Of a stretch of DNA of 57,901 nucleotides, positions 8,956 to 16,029 are shown in pieces. The notes below the pieces were generated by a model. That model was given only the letters and a program-made list of their open reading frames with translations, had not been told where the DNA came from and did not search any database. How positions within the stretch are numbered: position 1 is the first letter of the stretch; each line of letters begins with the position of its first letter. Both the position numbers and the translations under genes were made by a program. This DNA is from Verrucomicrobiia bacterium (GTDB taxonomy: Bacteria > Verrucomicrobiota > Verrucomicrobiia > Limisphaerales > JADLHS01), in assembly GCA_011525685.1 (NCBI GenBank), contig WYBW01000098.1, positions 1 to 57,901 on the forward strand. Direction: 5' to 3'.

Positions 8956-10479
8956 TCAAGATCCGGGCTGGCGGCCCACGGTTTCCGACAGAGCTTCACG
9001 AGCGAGGCGGACCAGTTCCCAATACGGCGGCACATAACCGCGCCCGGCTTTGAATGCTTCCGCCTTCTCGAGCAGTCGCGCGGCGATGGCGGCGTGGTTG
9101 GCGGTGAGTCGCTCCACCCGCAACGCGGTTGTGGCGCTCATGCCTTCAGGAATCGGGCCAATGCCGCCAAACCAATTCTTCACGACGCTGTAGGCCTTGG
9201 CCAGGCGGGCGAAGGGCAGCTTGTGCCAGTCGTAGCCCAGCCGTTCGCCCGCCTCCGCCCGCTCCAACATCACGTCAATTACCGCGTTGTCCACGTGGTC
9301 TTTGAACAGGGTTTCCGGATCGCGCCATTCGGCCACCACGCGCAGTTGCGGATCATATTCGAGGTCGGACGGCTCCTGCGTCTCGAAGTGCCGCACGCCC
9401 AAAGCCCCCAACCACGATGTCACGCCCGGTGTGGAGAGATGCGACATGCCCATCCACAGCCTCACGCCCAACGGCTGGTAGGCTGCGGCGGCAACTTCGG
9501 AACAAAACTGTTTCGCCGGATCAGCATGGTCCATGGAGAAGTCATAAGGAATGTGCCGGCCGCGCGCCTCCATCAACGCCCGTGACGCGGCCTTGTGCGG
9601 CAGCAACGGATCGGCCACGAGTTGTGGCAGGTCCGCCCGCAGCCGCAGCACCATGATGCGGAGTTTGGTGTCAGCCAGGTATTTCTCAATGCCGCTGACC
9701 GTCACACCACATTCAATGTGCGATTCGATGACGGAAACGGCGGCCGTCTGTTCATCCACGTGGACGAGCGCGACGTGGGAAAAGTTTCCGGGAAAATCGT
9801 TGCCGCGGGCGATGAGCGCCGAGGTCGCCGCGCCGCCGCGGGACACGAGAATGTCGCCGCTGTGCAGGGCGATGCGGTGGACGAGCGCCGACGGAGCCTG
9901 GGAAGGCTCGCGAACACCCTCAAGCAAGGCTGGAATCCGGTCAGCCGGCAGTTGGAGGAGGACCTCCTCCACCGCGGCGCGGGAACCGTAGAGCGCACGG
10001 TAAAGCCGCTCGCGCGGTTCGCGCGCCTCCATCGGCCAGTGCTCCGAATGTCGTTTGATTTCACCGCGGAGCTGCGCGTATGCGTCGAGAAAAAAGGACA
10101 GCGGCACGCTCGGATCTCCGGCCGCCGCCAGGGGCGCCAGCCGAAAAAAGTTTGTCTCAATCTCATCGAAGAGGATCGCGGTGGGTGGCAGGCCGGGGGC
10201 CGGTTGCCGGGCCAGCGTATCCAGTTGCGCGGTCAAGTTCGACGCCAATATTCCTGCTGCCGGTGAGGAAGCCGGAACTTTTGCCTGGGCAAAGGTACTT
10301 TCCAAGTCGGACCACAATTCCTGCCGGTTCCAGATGAACGGCTCCTTGCCGGCGCCGGTGGGTGATGGAGGCAACGGTTCGGGGATCGCCAGCAATGCGA
10401 ACAGGACGCCGATAACCAGGAGTCCCCGGCCAAAGACGCGACGCCAGCGATGCTGAGGCGGAGGATTCCCAGTGTGCAT
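8956..10479 (-). CDS. Membrane-anchored YiiX/YebB-like NlpC/P60-superfamily cysteine hydrolase
   Basis: The protein has 507 residues. An N-terminal membrane segment (about residues 15-33, RGLLVIGVLFALLAIPEP) is followed by a helical region and then a YiiX/YebB-like permuted papain-fold domain (about 205-350). That domain shows the opening HSGDILVSRGG, the catalytic-His segment FSHVALVHVD and the catalytic-Cys segment AKQFCSEVAAAAY. Relatives of this fold cleave peptide or acyl bonds at the envelope; the substrate here is unknown. The gene is transcribed away from the CorA-like gene across a 197 bp spacer. A good promoter (TTGAAC, 18 bp, TAACCT) ends six bases before the ATG, and no Shine-Dalgarno fits, so the message is probably leaderless. 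Confidence 0.75.
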   Translation of the reverse strand: MHTGNPPPQHRWRRVFGRGLLVIGVLFALLAIPEPLPPSPTGAGKEPFIWNRQELWSDLESTFAQAKVPASSPAAGILASNLTAQLDTLARQPAPGLPPTAILFDEIETNFFRLAPLAAAGDPSVPLSFFLDAYAQLRGEIKRHSEHWPMEAREPRERLYRALYGSRAAVEEVLLQLPADRIPALLEGVREPSQAPSALVHRIALHSGDILVSRGGAATSALIARGNDFPGNFSHVALVHVDEQTAAVSVIESHIECGVTVSGIEKYLADTKLRIMVLRLRADLPQLVADPLLPHKAASRALMEARGRHIPYDFSMDHADPAKQFCSEVAAAAYQPLGVRLWMGMSHLSTPGVTSWLGALGVRHFETQEPSDLEYDPQLRVVAEWRDPETLFKDHVDNAVIDVMLERAEAGERLGYDWHKLPFARLAKAYSVVKNWFGGIGPIPEGMSATTALRVERLTANHAAIAARLLEKAEAFKAGRGYVPPYWELVRLAREALSETVGRQPGS

Positions 10480-10485
10480 GCGGCG

Positions 10486-10515
10486 AGGTTACGCCCGAAA
10501 GTCGGGCACGTTCAA
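10486..10515 (-). promoter_or_regulatory. Sigma70-type promoter of the YiiX-like gene, apparently leaderless
   Basis: On the minus strand, -35 TTGAAC (10510-10515) and -10 TAACCT (10486-10491) are 18 bp apart. The -10 box is followed by CGCCGC and then the ATG at 10479, so transcription would begin at or next to the start codon. Confidence 0.55.
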
Positions 10516-10676
10516 GCGCGGGAACTTCCCGTTCGGCCGGAGAGGCGGCCACCTGCCGGCAGATCCGGTGGCCAGAAACTGAGAGTCGCCCTCGCCGGTG
10601 TCGCCTCCGGTTTCGCCGTTGACCCTGGCTGATGGGAGCGACAGTATCGCGGCAAACCTGACTTGAGGAACGCGCC

Positions 10677-11429
10677 ATGATCATCCCACCCACCTGGTCG
10701 CTGCCAGAAGCCATTCGCGCCCGCCTGGGCCAGACAACCTATGGACGTCAGCGGGCCATCGTCGAAGAAGGTCACCTCCTGCTCGTGCTGCATCAACCGC
10801 CGGGGGCGGATGATTCCCGCCGCGAGGGCGTCCTGTTCTGGCGCAATCCCGCCGGCGACTGGCAGTTCAGCCGTGGCGGACCCGGCCCGGCTCCGCTCAA
10901 GCGGCATGTGCAGGCTTACGCGGAAATGGAAGGCAAACTCACCCAGGCCTACGAAGCGGCGGCCGACATTACCGCGTTGTTTGATCTGGTGGAAAAGCTC
11001 ACCCCGCTGGCGCGCGCCGCGCGCAACATGCATCAGGCGTTGCAAGCGGCCAGGGAGGCCATCAAGGGTGACACCTTTCTCATCGAGCTGCGCGACATGG
11101 CTTATGAGATTGACCGGAATCTCGAGTTGCTGCTGGAGGACGTGCGCAACGCCATCCAATACCGCATGGCGCGGGAAGCCGAGGCGCAGGCGCAATCAGG
11201 CAAGGAGGCCCTGCGCGCCAGTCACCGGCTCAACATCCTCGCGGCGCTGTTCTTTCCGCTCACGGCCATCGCCAGTCTCTTCGGCATGAACCTCGCCCAC
11301 GGGTTCAGCGAGGAAGCGCCGGTGGTTTTCTGGCTTGTGTTTGCCGTTGGCGCGGGACTGGGGTTTGCGATGAAAGGCTGGGTCCTGGCCAAGGCATCCG
11401 CCAAGGATACGCCCGCCAAGCCGCAATGA
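10677..11429 (+). CDS. CorA-like divalent cation transporter family protein, short form
   Basis: The protein has 250 residues, shorter than typical CorA (about 320). It has an alpha/beta and long-helix N-terminal part and two C-terminal membrane segments: about 182-205, ending in the family signature GMN (ASLFGMNL), and about 214-238. The GMN motif at the end of the first membrane helix defines the CorA/Mrs2/ZntB selectivity filter. The large N-terminal cytoplasmic domain is reduced. Start ATG 10677 is preceded by GAGGAA. It may move Mg2+ or another divalent ion, or be a diverged non-transporting relative. The family call is firm, the substrate is not. Confidence 0.8.
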   Translation: MIIPPTWSLPEAIRARLGQTTYGRQRAIVEEGHLLLVLHQPPGADDSRREGVLFWRNPAGDWQFSRGGPGPAPLKRHVQAYAEMEGKLTQAYEAAADITALFDLVEKLTPLARAARNMHQALQAAREAIKGDTFLIELRDMAYEIDRNLELLLEDVRNAIQYRMAREAEAQAQSGKEALRASHRLNILAALFFPLTAIASLFGMNLAHGFSEEAPVVFWLVFAVGAGLGFAMKGWVLAKASAKDTPAKPQ

Positions 11430-11489
11430 CCTGCCTGGGCGCACCCGCGAACCGTGCGCCGGGAGACTCCGTTCAGGCGGTTGCGCGGG

Positions 11490-11717
11490 TCAGAATCCAG
11501 CACGCCTGCCGTGGCCGTTGCGGGCCGGCGGTTCGCCATAGTGGAAACCGGATTCGTCCTCGTAGCCAACCGGCACCAGCGAGTTCAGGGCGGCTTCCCA
11601 CGTGGCGAGGAGGCGGCGCAACCACTGCGGGAGCGGAAGCGCCGCAAGCTTTGACTCGCAAGGTGATCGCCTGCCTGGTCGAGCCCGATTCCTGGTCAAG
11701 TGACGGACCGTTGTCAT
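11490..11717 (-). CDS. Small hypothetical protein with a conserved-looking C-terminus
   Basis: A 75-residue frame. The second half (QWLRRLLATWEAALNSL, then VPVGYEDESGFHYGEPPA) reads like a real amphipathic helix followed by a Gly/Tyr/Glu-rich tail, and its codons have strong GC in the third position. The basic, low-complexity first 22 residues may not belong, and the true start may lie further in. I do not recognise a family. It is the only coding signal in the gap 11430-12003, next to a hairpin element at 11825-11939. Confidence 0.45.
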   Translation of the reverse strand: MTTVRHLTRNRARPGRRSPCESKLAALPLPQWLRRLLATWEAALNSLVPVGYEDESGFHYGEPPARNGHGRRAGF

Positions 11718-11824
11718 GCGAGGAGTATGTCGCCCGTGCGACGGACCGGCTCACCATCTTTTGCGAAGTGTTCAGCCGAAATTGTGCCGAGGCAACTGGG
11801 CGACTTCTCTCGAACCACCTGCCG

Positions 11825-11939
11825 GTAACGCCGAGTTTCCAGTCGGCTCGCCCTGCGGAGTATTTCGCCAAGAGCCCGCGGCGCCGGGCGGAGGCTTTGC
11901 TCCACAGGGCAGGTGCGCCGGTTGGAAAACCGGCGTTAC
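11825..11939. repeat. Family A hairpin-ended repeat, copy 1
   Basis: This 115 bp element begins GTAACGCCG and ends CGGCGTTAC, with inverted ends of about 23 bp and four mismatches. Each end folds into a hairpin: the left has loop TTCC, the right is GCCGGTT-GGAA-AACCGGC. The core shares a run (GGAGTATTTCGCCAAGAGCC) with the copy at 24781-24884. Homology extends left to about 11803. Confidence 0.75.
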
Positions 11940-12003
11940 AGCCTTGCGGTTGAGGCAACCAAAGCGCGAACTGATTGCTTTTCCATCGCTCAGCCGCGTT
12001 CGA

Positions 12004-13923
12004 TTACCGACGAGGCGGCTGGCCGTAAAGCGCCTCGCCTGTGCCGATGAGGCGGAGGTTGGGCCGCGGAGGAGGCGCCATTCCCTCGCCCAGGTAATAG
12101 CCCGTGTGCGGAGGTTTGTTGTAAGCGACATTTTGCCAGGCGATGGACAACCGGTATTGCGGGTCGTGCATCAAAGTCCAAAGACGGTGACGGGTCGGTA
12201 TCGTCGTCGTGTAGAGCCGAAGCGATCGGCGGTCGGGTGAGACCACGATGAATTCTTCGCGCCAATCGCCGAGCAGATCGGCCGCCAGGTTCGGCCCGAG
12301 TCCCAGCGCGGGTCCATCCGCCACGAAGAGCGGTTCTTCCACGCCGGTGTGCCAGTTCCATTTGGTGACGGTTGAGGTTCGGGGATTGAAGAGTTCGCGA
12401 AGCAGATCGGCATCCCACCACAAGGCCCAGGTGGTCGAGCGCGGCTTGGGGCCGATGTCTTCGCCACGGGCGTTTCGCAGCCCGCCCGGTCCGCCCCAGG
12501 CCTCGGCACCGCGATGCCGCGGATCAATGTCGGCGACCAAACCCTGGCTCACGTCCACGCCGGGGCTGTGACTCCAGATCACCTCGCCGGTGCGCGCATC
12601 GTGAACCCCCACGCCCGGAGTCTGGAAGCGCACGGTGTCGTTCTCGTTTTCCGTGATGAGGAACAACTCAAGGCCGGGCCGGTCGGGATGGAAATCGCTG
12701 ACGTGCATCGAATCCCCGTGCCGGCGTCCGGTCGAGTAAAGCCCCCTTCCATTGTCGTCCACCGTCATCGCCTGGTAAACGATTTCATCCCGGCCGTCGC
12801 CGTCCACGTCCGCCACAGAAAGTGAATGACCGCCCATGCCGGAGAAGGGCGAGGCGTCGGCAAAGGGCGGGTGGCTGATGCCGGAGTCGAAGACCCAGCG
12901 TTGCGAAAGTCTGCCGCGACGCCAGTCCCAGGCTGCCAGAACGCTGCGGCCATAAACACCCCGACACATCACCACACTGGGGCGCTTGCCGTCGAGATAC
13001 GCCACGCAAGCCAGGAAGCGATCGCAACGGTTGCCATAGTTGTCGTTGCCGCCATTGCCCCCGATGCCGCCCCAGCCATCCACCGGGTGACGGCCGGGAA
13101 CATAGTCAACAGTTTTGAGCGCCGCGCCCGTGAGGCCATCGAAGATCGTGAAGTATTCCGGCCCTTCCAGGATGCGCCCATGGAGCCGCGAGCCTTCCTC
13201 CTTGTTGCGCCAATCTTTGGCCGGGTCACCGATGATCCTGCCCTGGCCATCGCGTGTGCCGTCGGCGGTCTTGCAGGCGATTTCCGCCCGGCCATCGCCG
13301 TCGAGATCATAGACCATGAACTGGGTGTAGTGTTCGCCTTCACGGATGTTGATGCCCAGGTCAATCCGCCAGAGGTGGGTGCCGTCCAGTCGGTAGGCGT
13401 CGAGCACCGGCGTGCCGGTGAGTCCGGGAAACGAGTTGTCCCGGCCGCGCGAGGTTTGGTGGAGGACGATTTCATACTCGCCGTCGCCATCCAGATCGCC
13501 CACCGACACGTCGCCGGGCCGATAGTCCGCGATGGGTTGGATGGGAATCTCGAGGTGGTTCTGTTCCCAAGCTCGCACCGGCTTCGATGCTTTGAGTTCT
13601 TTGCCCTTCAAGACCGGACGCACGAAGTAGGCGGGCGAAGAGCCGGCGGCGGCGTGGCGATCCACGAAGTTCGTGGAGTCGGCAATCGGCTGGTCGTTGA
13701 CCCGTGCCGGTGCGCCGCCATCGGTCACCCGGTAGAGATTGAACTTCAGGTCATCCGGGTCGGTGGCAAAGAGCCGCCAGCCGACATAAACGCTGCCGTC
13801 GCTCTGTCGCACCGCCACGATCCCGCGCCTGAGGTTTTCCATCTGGCGCTGTGCCGGCGCCGGCGAAGCCAGAACGAGCAGAACCGCAAACAGCCAGCGG
13901 CATGGCCAGACGGAGGAGCGCAT
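12004..13923 (-). CDS. Secreted rhamnogalacturonan lyase, polysaccharide lyase family 11
   Basis: The protein has 639 residues, close to B. subtilis YesW (about 620). A signal peptide (residues 1-24, ending ASPAPAQ) is followed by an eight-bladed-propeller-type sequence with repeated calcium-binding loops: DLDGDGEYEIV, DLDGDGRAEI, DVDGDGRDEI and ADIDPRHRGAE. The C-terminal part ends with the family-typical phrases LMHDPQYRL, AWQNVAYNKPPH and GYYLGEGM. PL11 enzymes cut the rhamnogalacturonan I backbone of pectin by beta-elimination, outside the cytoplasm. No pectin transport or further pectinolytic genes are nearby, so it acts alone here. The start ATG 13923 gives a clean signal peptide. Confidence 0.93.
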   Translation of the reverse strand: MRSSVWPCRWLFAVLLVLASPAPAQRQMENLRRGIVAVRQSDGSVYVGWRLFATDPDDLKFNLYRVTDGGAPARVNDQPIADSTNFVDRHAAAGSSPAYFVRPVLKGKELKASKPVRAWEQNHLEIPIQPIADYRPGDVSVGDLDGDGEYEIVLHQTSRGRDNSFPGLTGTPVLDAYRLDGTHLWRIDLGINIREGEHYTQFMVYDLDGDGRAEIACKTADGTRDGQGRIIGDPAKDWRNKEEGSRLHGRILEGPEYFTIFDGLTGAALKTVDYVPGRHPVDGWGGIGGNGGNDNYGNRCDRFLACVAYLDGKRPSVVMCRGVYGRSVLAAWDWRRGRLSQRWVFDSGISHPPFADASPFSGMGGHSLSVADVDGDGRDEIVYQAMTVDDNGRGLYSTGRRHGDSMHVSDFHPDRPGLELFLITENENDTVRFQTPGVGVHDARTGEVIWSHSPGVDVSQGLVADIDPRHRGAEAWGGPGGLRNARGEDIGPKPRSTTWALWWDADLLRELFNPRTSTVTKWNWHTGVEEPLFVADGPALGLGPNLAADLLGDWREEFIVVSPDRRSLRLYTTTIPTRHRLWTLMHDPQYRLSIAWQNVAYNKPPHTGYYLGEGMAPPPRPNLRLIGTGEALYGQPPRR

Positions 13924-14040
13924 GGGCGATATTCATGGCTCAGGCCCGTCCACTCAGGCAATCCAATTTCCACCACGGCTTCCTTCAGCATGCGTCTGAC
14001 TCTGGCAAGTCTGCCGATCTGTCGGAGGGGCGGTCTGTGG

Positions 14041-14154
14041 GGTGGAACGGCTCGCGCTGCGAGCCGTAGCGCCGCGCGGAGCGGCGCAACCCTTCACCGC
14101 GACGTTCCGCCCGCTCCGCGCGGGCGGAGTGCTCGCAGCGCAAGCACTGCCACC
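14041..14154 (-). repeat. Family B hairpin-ended repeat, copy 3 (inverted)
   Basis: A 114 bp element in the 394 bp gap between the PL11 gene and the secreted propeller gene. Read on the minus strand it matches the copies at 24897 and 34743: it opens GGTGG, contains GTTGCGCCGCTCC and ends in CCACC. Its ends fold into hairpins with the constant three-base loop GCT or AGC (GGCTCGC-GCT-GCGAGCC). I see nothing else in this gap. Confidence 0.7.
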
Positions 14155-14317
14155 ACCCAAATTGACTGCCACTTTCAATCGCACCCCGGCCTGACATGCC
14201 GCTTGACCGGGCTGCGCTCGTCCTTATCTTGCCCGTAATAATCGAACTCGTTGCCACGAAACCAGCGCCGTTACCACCAGACTCGCATTCCAGAAATCTC
14301 CCCGTTCTTTTTCGCCT

Positions 14318-16009
14318 ATGAACACTCTCGTTCCTCGTTGCTCTGATCTGTGCGGGCGCTTCGCACTCTTGGGCGCGGCACTGTTCCTGGTTGGCGGCGC
14401 GCCAAGCGTGGCCTGCGCCAACGTCTATGCCACGGACATCCGCATCGTCGGCAGCACGTCCGGCACGCTCGACAGCGCGACGGTGTATGTTCCCTGCGAC
14501 AACGCGGTGCTCATTCTCTACCGGCTCAACGAGCCGGCGACGTCCGGGGTGATCGTGGAAATCCTCTCGGGCACGAACGTCATTCGCACCTTCACGAATG
14601 CGCCCGGAACGGCGGGCACGTTGCGCGGCGAAAACTCCCTGATCTGGGACGTGCGCGACGAGCAGGGCGAAGTGGTGACGTTCGGCTTTTACAACGTCCG
14701 AATCACCGCGGCGGCAAGTGGTCATGGCGCTTGGACGGAAATCAGCGATCCTTCCAACCCGGACATTTACGTGAATCAACCGCGCAGCATCGCCGTGAAC
14801 CGCAACCCCAACAGCCCGTTCTACGGGCGGATTTACGTGGCCAACAGCGCCAGCGGCTTCAGGCCGGAGTCCGACCCGGGCGACCGCTTCGGCATTCTCA
14901 TGTTCAACGCCGACGCCACCCGTGCCGGCGATTCCGGGTTCAGCGCCGGGGGCTGGTTTCTAAATGAGGCCACGTCGCTTCCTTGGAAGATCGAGGTGGC
15001 CGACGATGACCACGTTTACATCAACGACTGGTATGACAAAGGCGTGGTGATTCGTTTTGATCCCAACGTTTCGCCCGCCTCGCGCCTGCCGGTGTTGCGC
15101 GCCGACAACCGGCCCGAGTCGGCGAACCTGAGCGGGCCGTTCATTACCGGCGCAGGCCCGGACACCCGGGTCTGGATGGCCGACACCCACGAAGCCGAAG
15201 GCGCCGGCGTGCTGGCGTGGAGTGTCACCGCCAATGGCACGCTGGCCACCAACGACACCGGCGTGACCGTGGTGGCCGCCGGCACGAATTCGCACCTGAG
15301 CGTGGCGCCCTACGACGTGGCGCTGGACCGGAGCAATCGCATCTACACCATCCAGTTCAGCGACACGAGCGGCGACCCGGCTCATCGGGTCATGCGCTTC
15401 CCCGCGTACGACGAACAGGCCGGCGCGCGGACCAACGCCGATTGGCGGATCGGCAGCGGCGAGGACAATCTGTGCGGCGCTTCCGGTGTCGCGGTGGACC
15501 CGACCGGCTCTTTCGTGGCCGTGTCGTTCACCGGATTGGGAGACAGCTTGGGCCGCATCGGCGGCGGTGTGCGGATTTTCAACGCCGACAATGGCGCCGC
15601 CCTCCAAACCCTCACGCCAGCTCCCTATCACGATCACACAGATGTGGCCTGGGACAACGCCGGAAATGTGTATGTCTGCGACAACTTCAGCCAGCTCTGG
15701 CGCGTCTATTCGCCGCCGGGAGCGAACACCCACACCACCCTCGCCCCTCAAACCTTGGAAGTGTCCCCGCCGCCGCTCACGCCGTACCTGCAGGCGGTGA
15801 GTCATGACAACGACCAGTTCCAGTTCACGCTCTGCGGTCGCACGAACGTGGATTATGTCATCGTGGCTTCCCCCAGCGTGCAGGCCAGCTTGCCGACCTG
15901 GACGCCGGTGCTCACCAACAACAGCAGCTCTCCCATCCGCCTGATCTCGGTGAACGCGCCGCCGGACCGCCGGTTCTTCAGCGCCTACACCGTCGCGCCC
16001 GCGCCGTAG
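14318..16009 (+). CDS. Secreted beta-propeller protein with FlgD-like Ig domain and C-terminal verrucomicrobial domain
   Basis: The protein has 563 residues. A signal peptide (1-34, ending SVACAN) is followed by a FlgD-like Ig module (about 40-135; the segment LIWDVRDEQGEVVTFGFYN is characteristic) and then NHL/SMP-30-like propeller blades (about 150-470) with repeats such as SIAVNRNPNS, YDVALDRSNRIY, GVAVDPTGSF and DVAWDNAGNVY. The last 75 residues match the tails of two other secreted proteins in this window (DYVIVASPSVQ...W...RRFFSAY). Ligand and function are unknown. The gene ends 20 bp from the convergent amidase gene. Confidence 0.75.
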   Translation: MNTLVPRCSDLCGRFALLGAALFLVGGAPSVACANVYATDIRIVGSTSGTLDSATVYVPCDNAVLILYRLNEPATSGVIVEILSGTNVIRTFTNAPGTAGTLRGENSLIWDVRDEQGEVVTFGFYNVRITAAASGHGAWTEISDPSNPDIYVNQPRSIAVNRNPNSPFYGRIYVANSASGFRPESDPGDRFGILMFNADATRAGDSGFSAGGWFLNEATSLPWKIEVADDDHVYINDWYDKGVVIRFDPNVSPASRLPVLRADNRPESANLSGPFITGAGPDTRVWMADTHEAEGAGVLAWSVTANGTLATNDTGVTVVAAGTNSHLSVAPYDVALDRSNRIYTIQFSDTSGDPAHRVMRFPAYDEQAGARTNADWRIGSGEDNLCGASGVAVDPTGSFVAVSFTGLGDSLGRIGGGVRIFNADNGAALQTLTPAPYHDHTDVAWDNAGNVYVCDNFSQLWRVYSPPGANTHTTLAPQTLEVSPPPLTPYLQAVSHDNDQFQFTLCGRTNVDYVIVASPSVQASLPTWTPVLTNNSSSPIRLISVNAPPDRRFFSAYTVAPAP

Positions 16010-16029
16010 CCGGCAGAATTCCAAATCCC

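Noticed and set aside
8618..9037. 139-codon plus-strand frame upstream of the YiiX-like gene end
   Set aside because: No start signal, no plausible protein character, and it overlaps the 3' end of a better gene.
11426..12240. Several overlapping frames in 11426-12240 on both strands
   Set aside because: They pass through the hairpin element at 11825 and the start of the lyase's 3' end; only the 11490-11717 minus frame has coding character.
12826..14238. 470-codon plus-strand frame opposite the PL11 lyase
   Set aside because: It runs antisense to a clear family 11 lyase with signal peptide and calcium motifs; its own translation has no family character.
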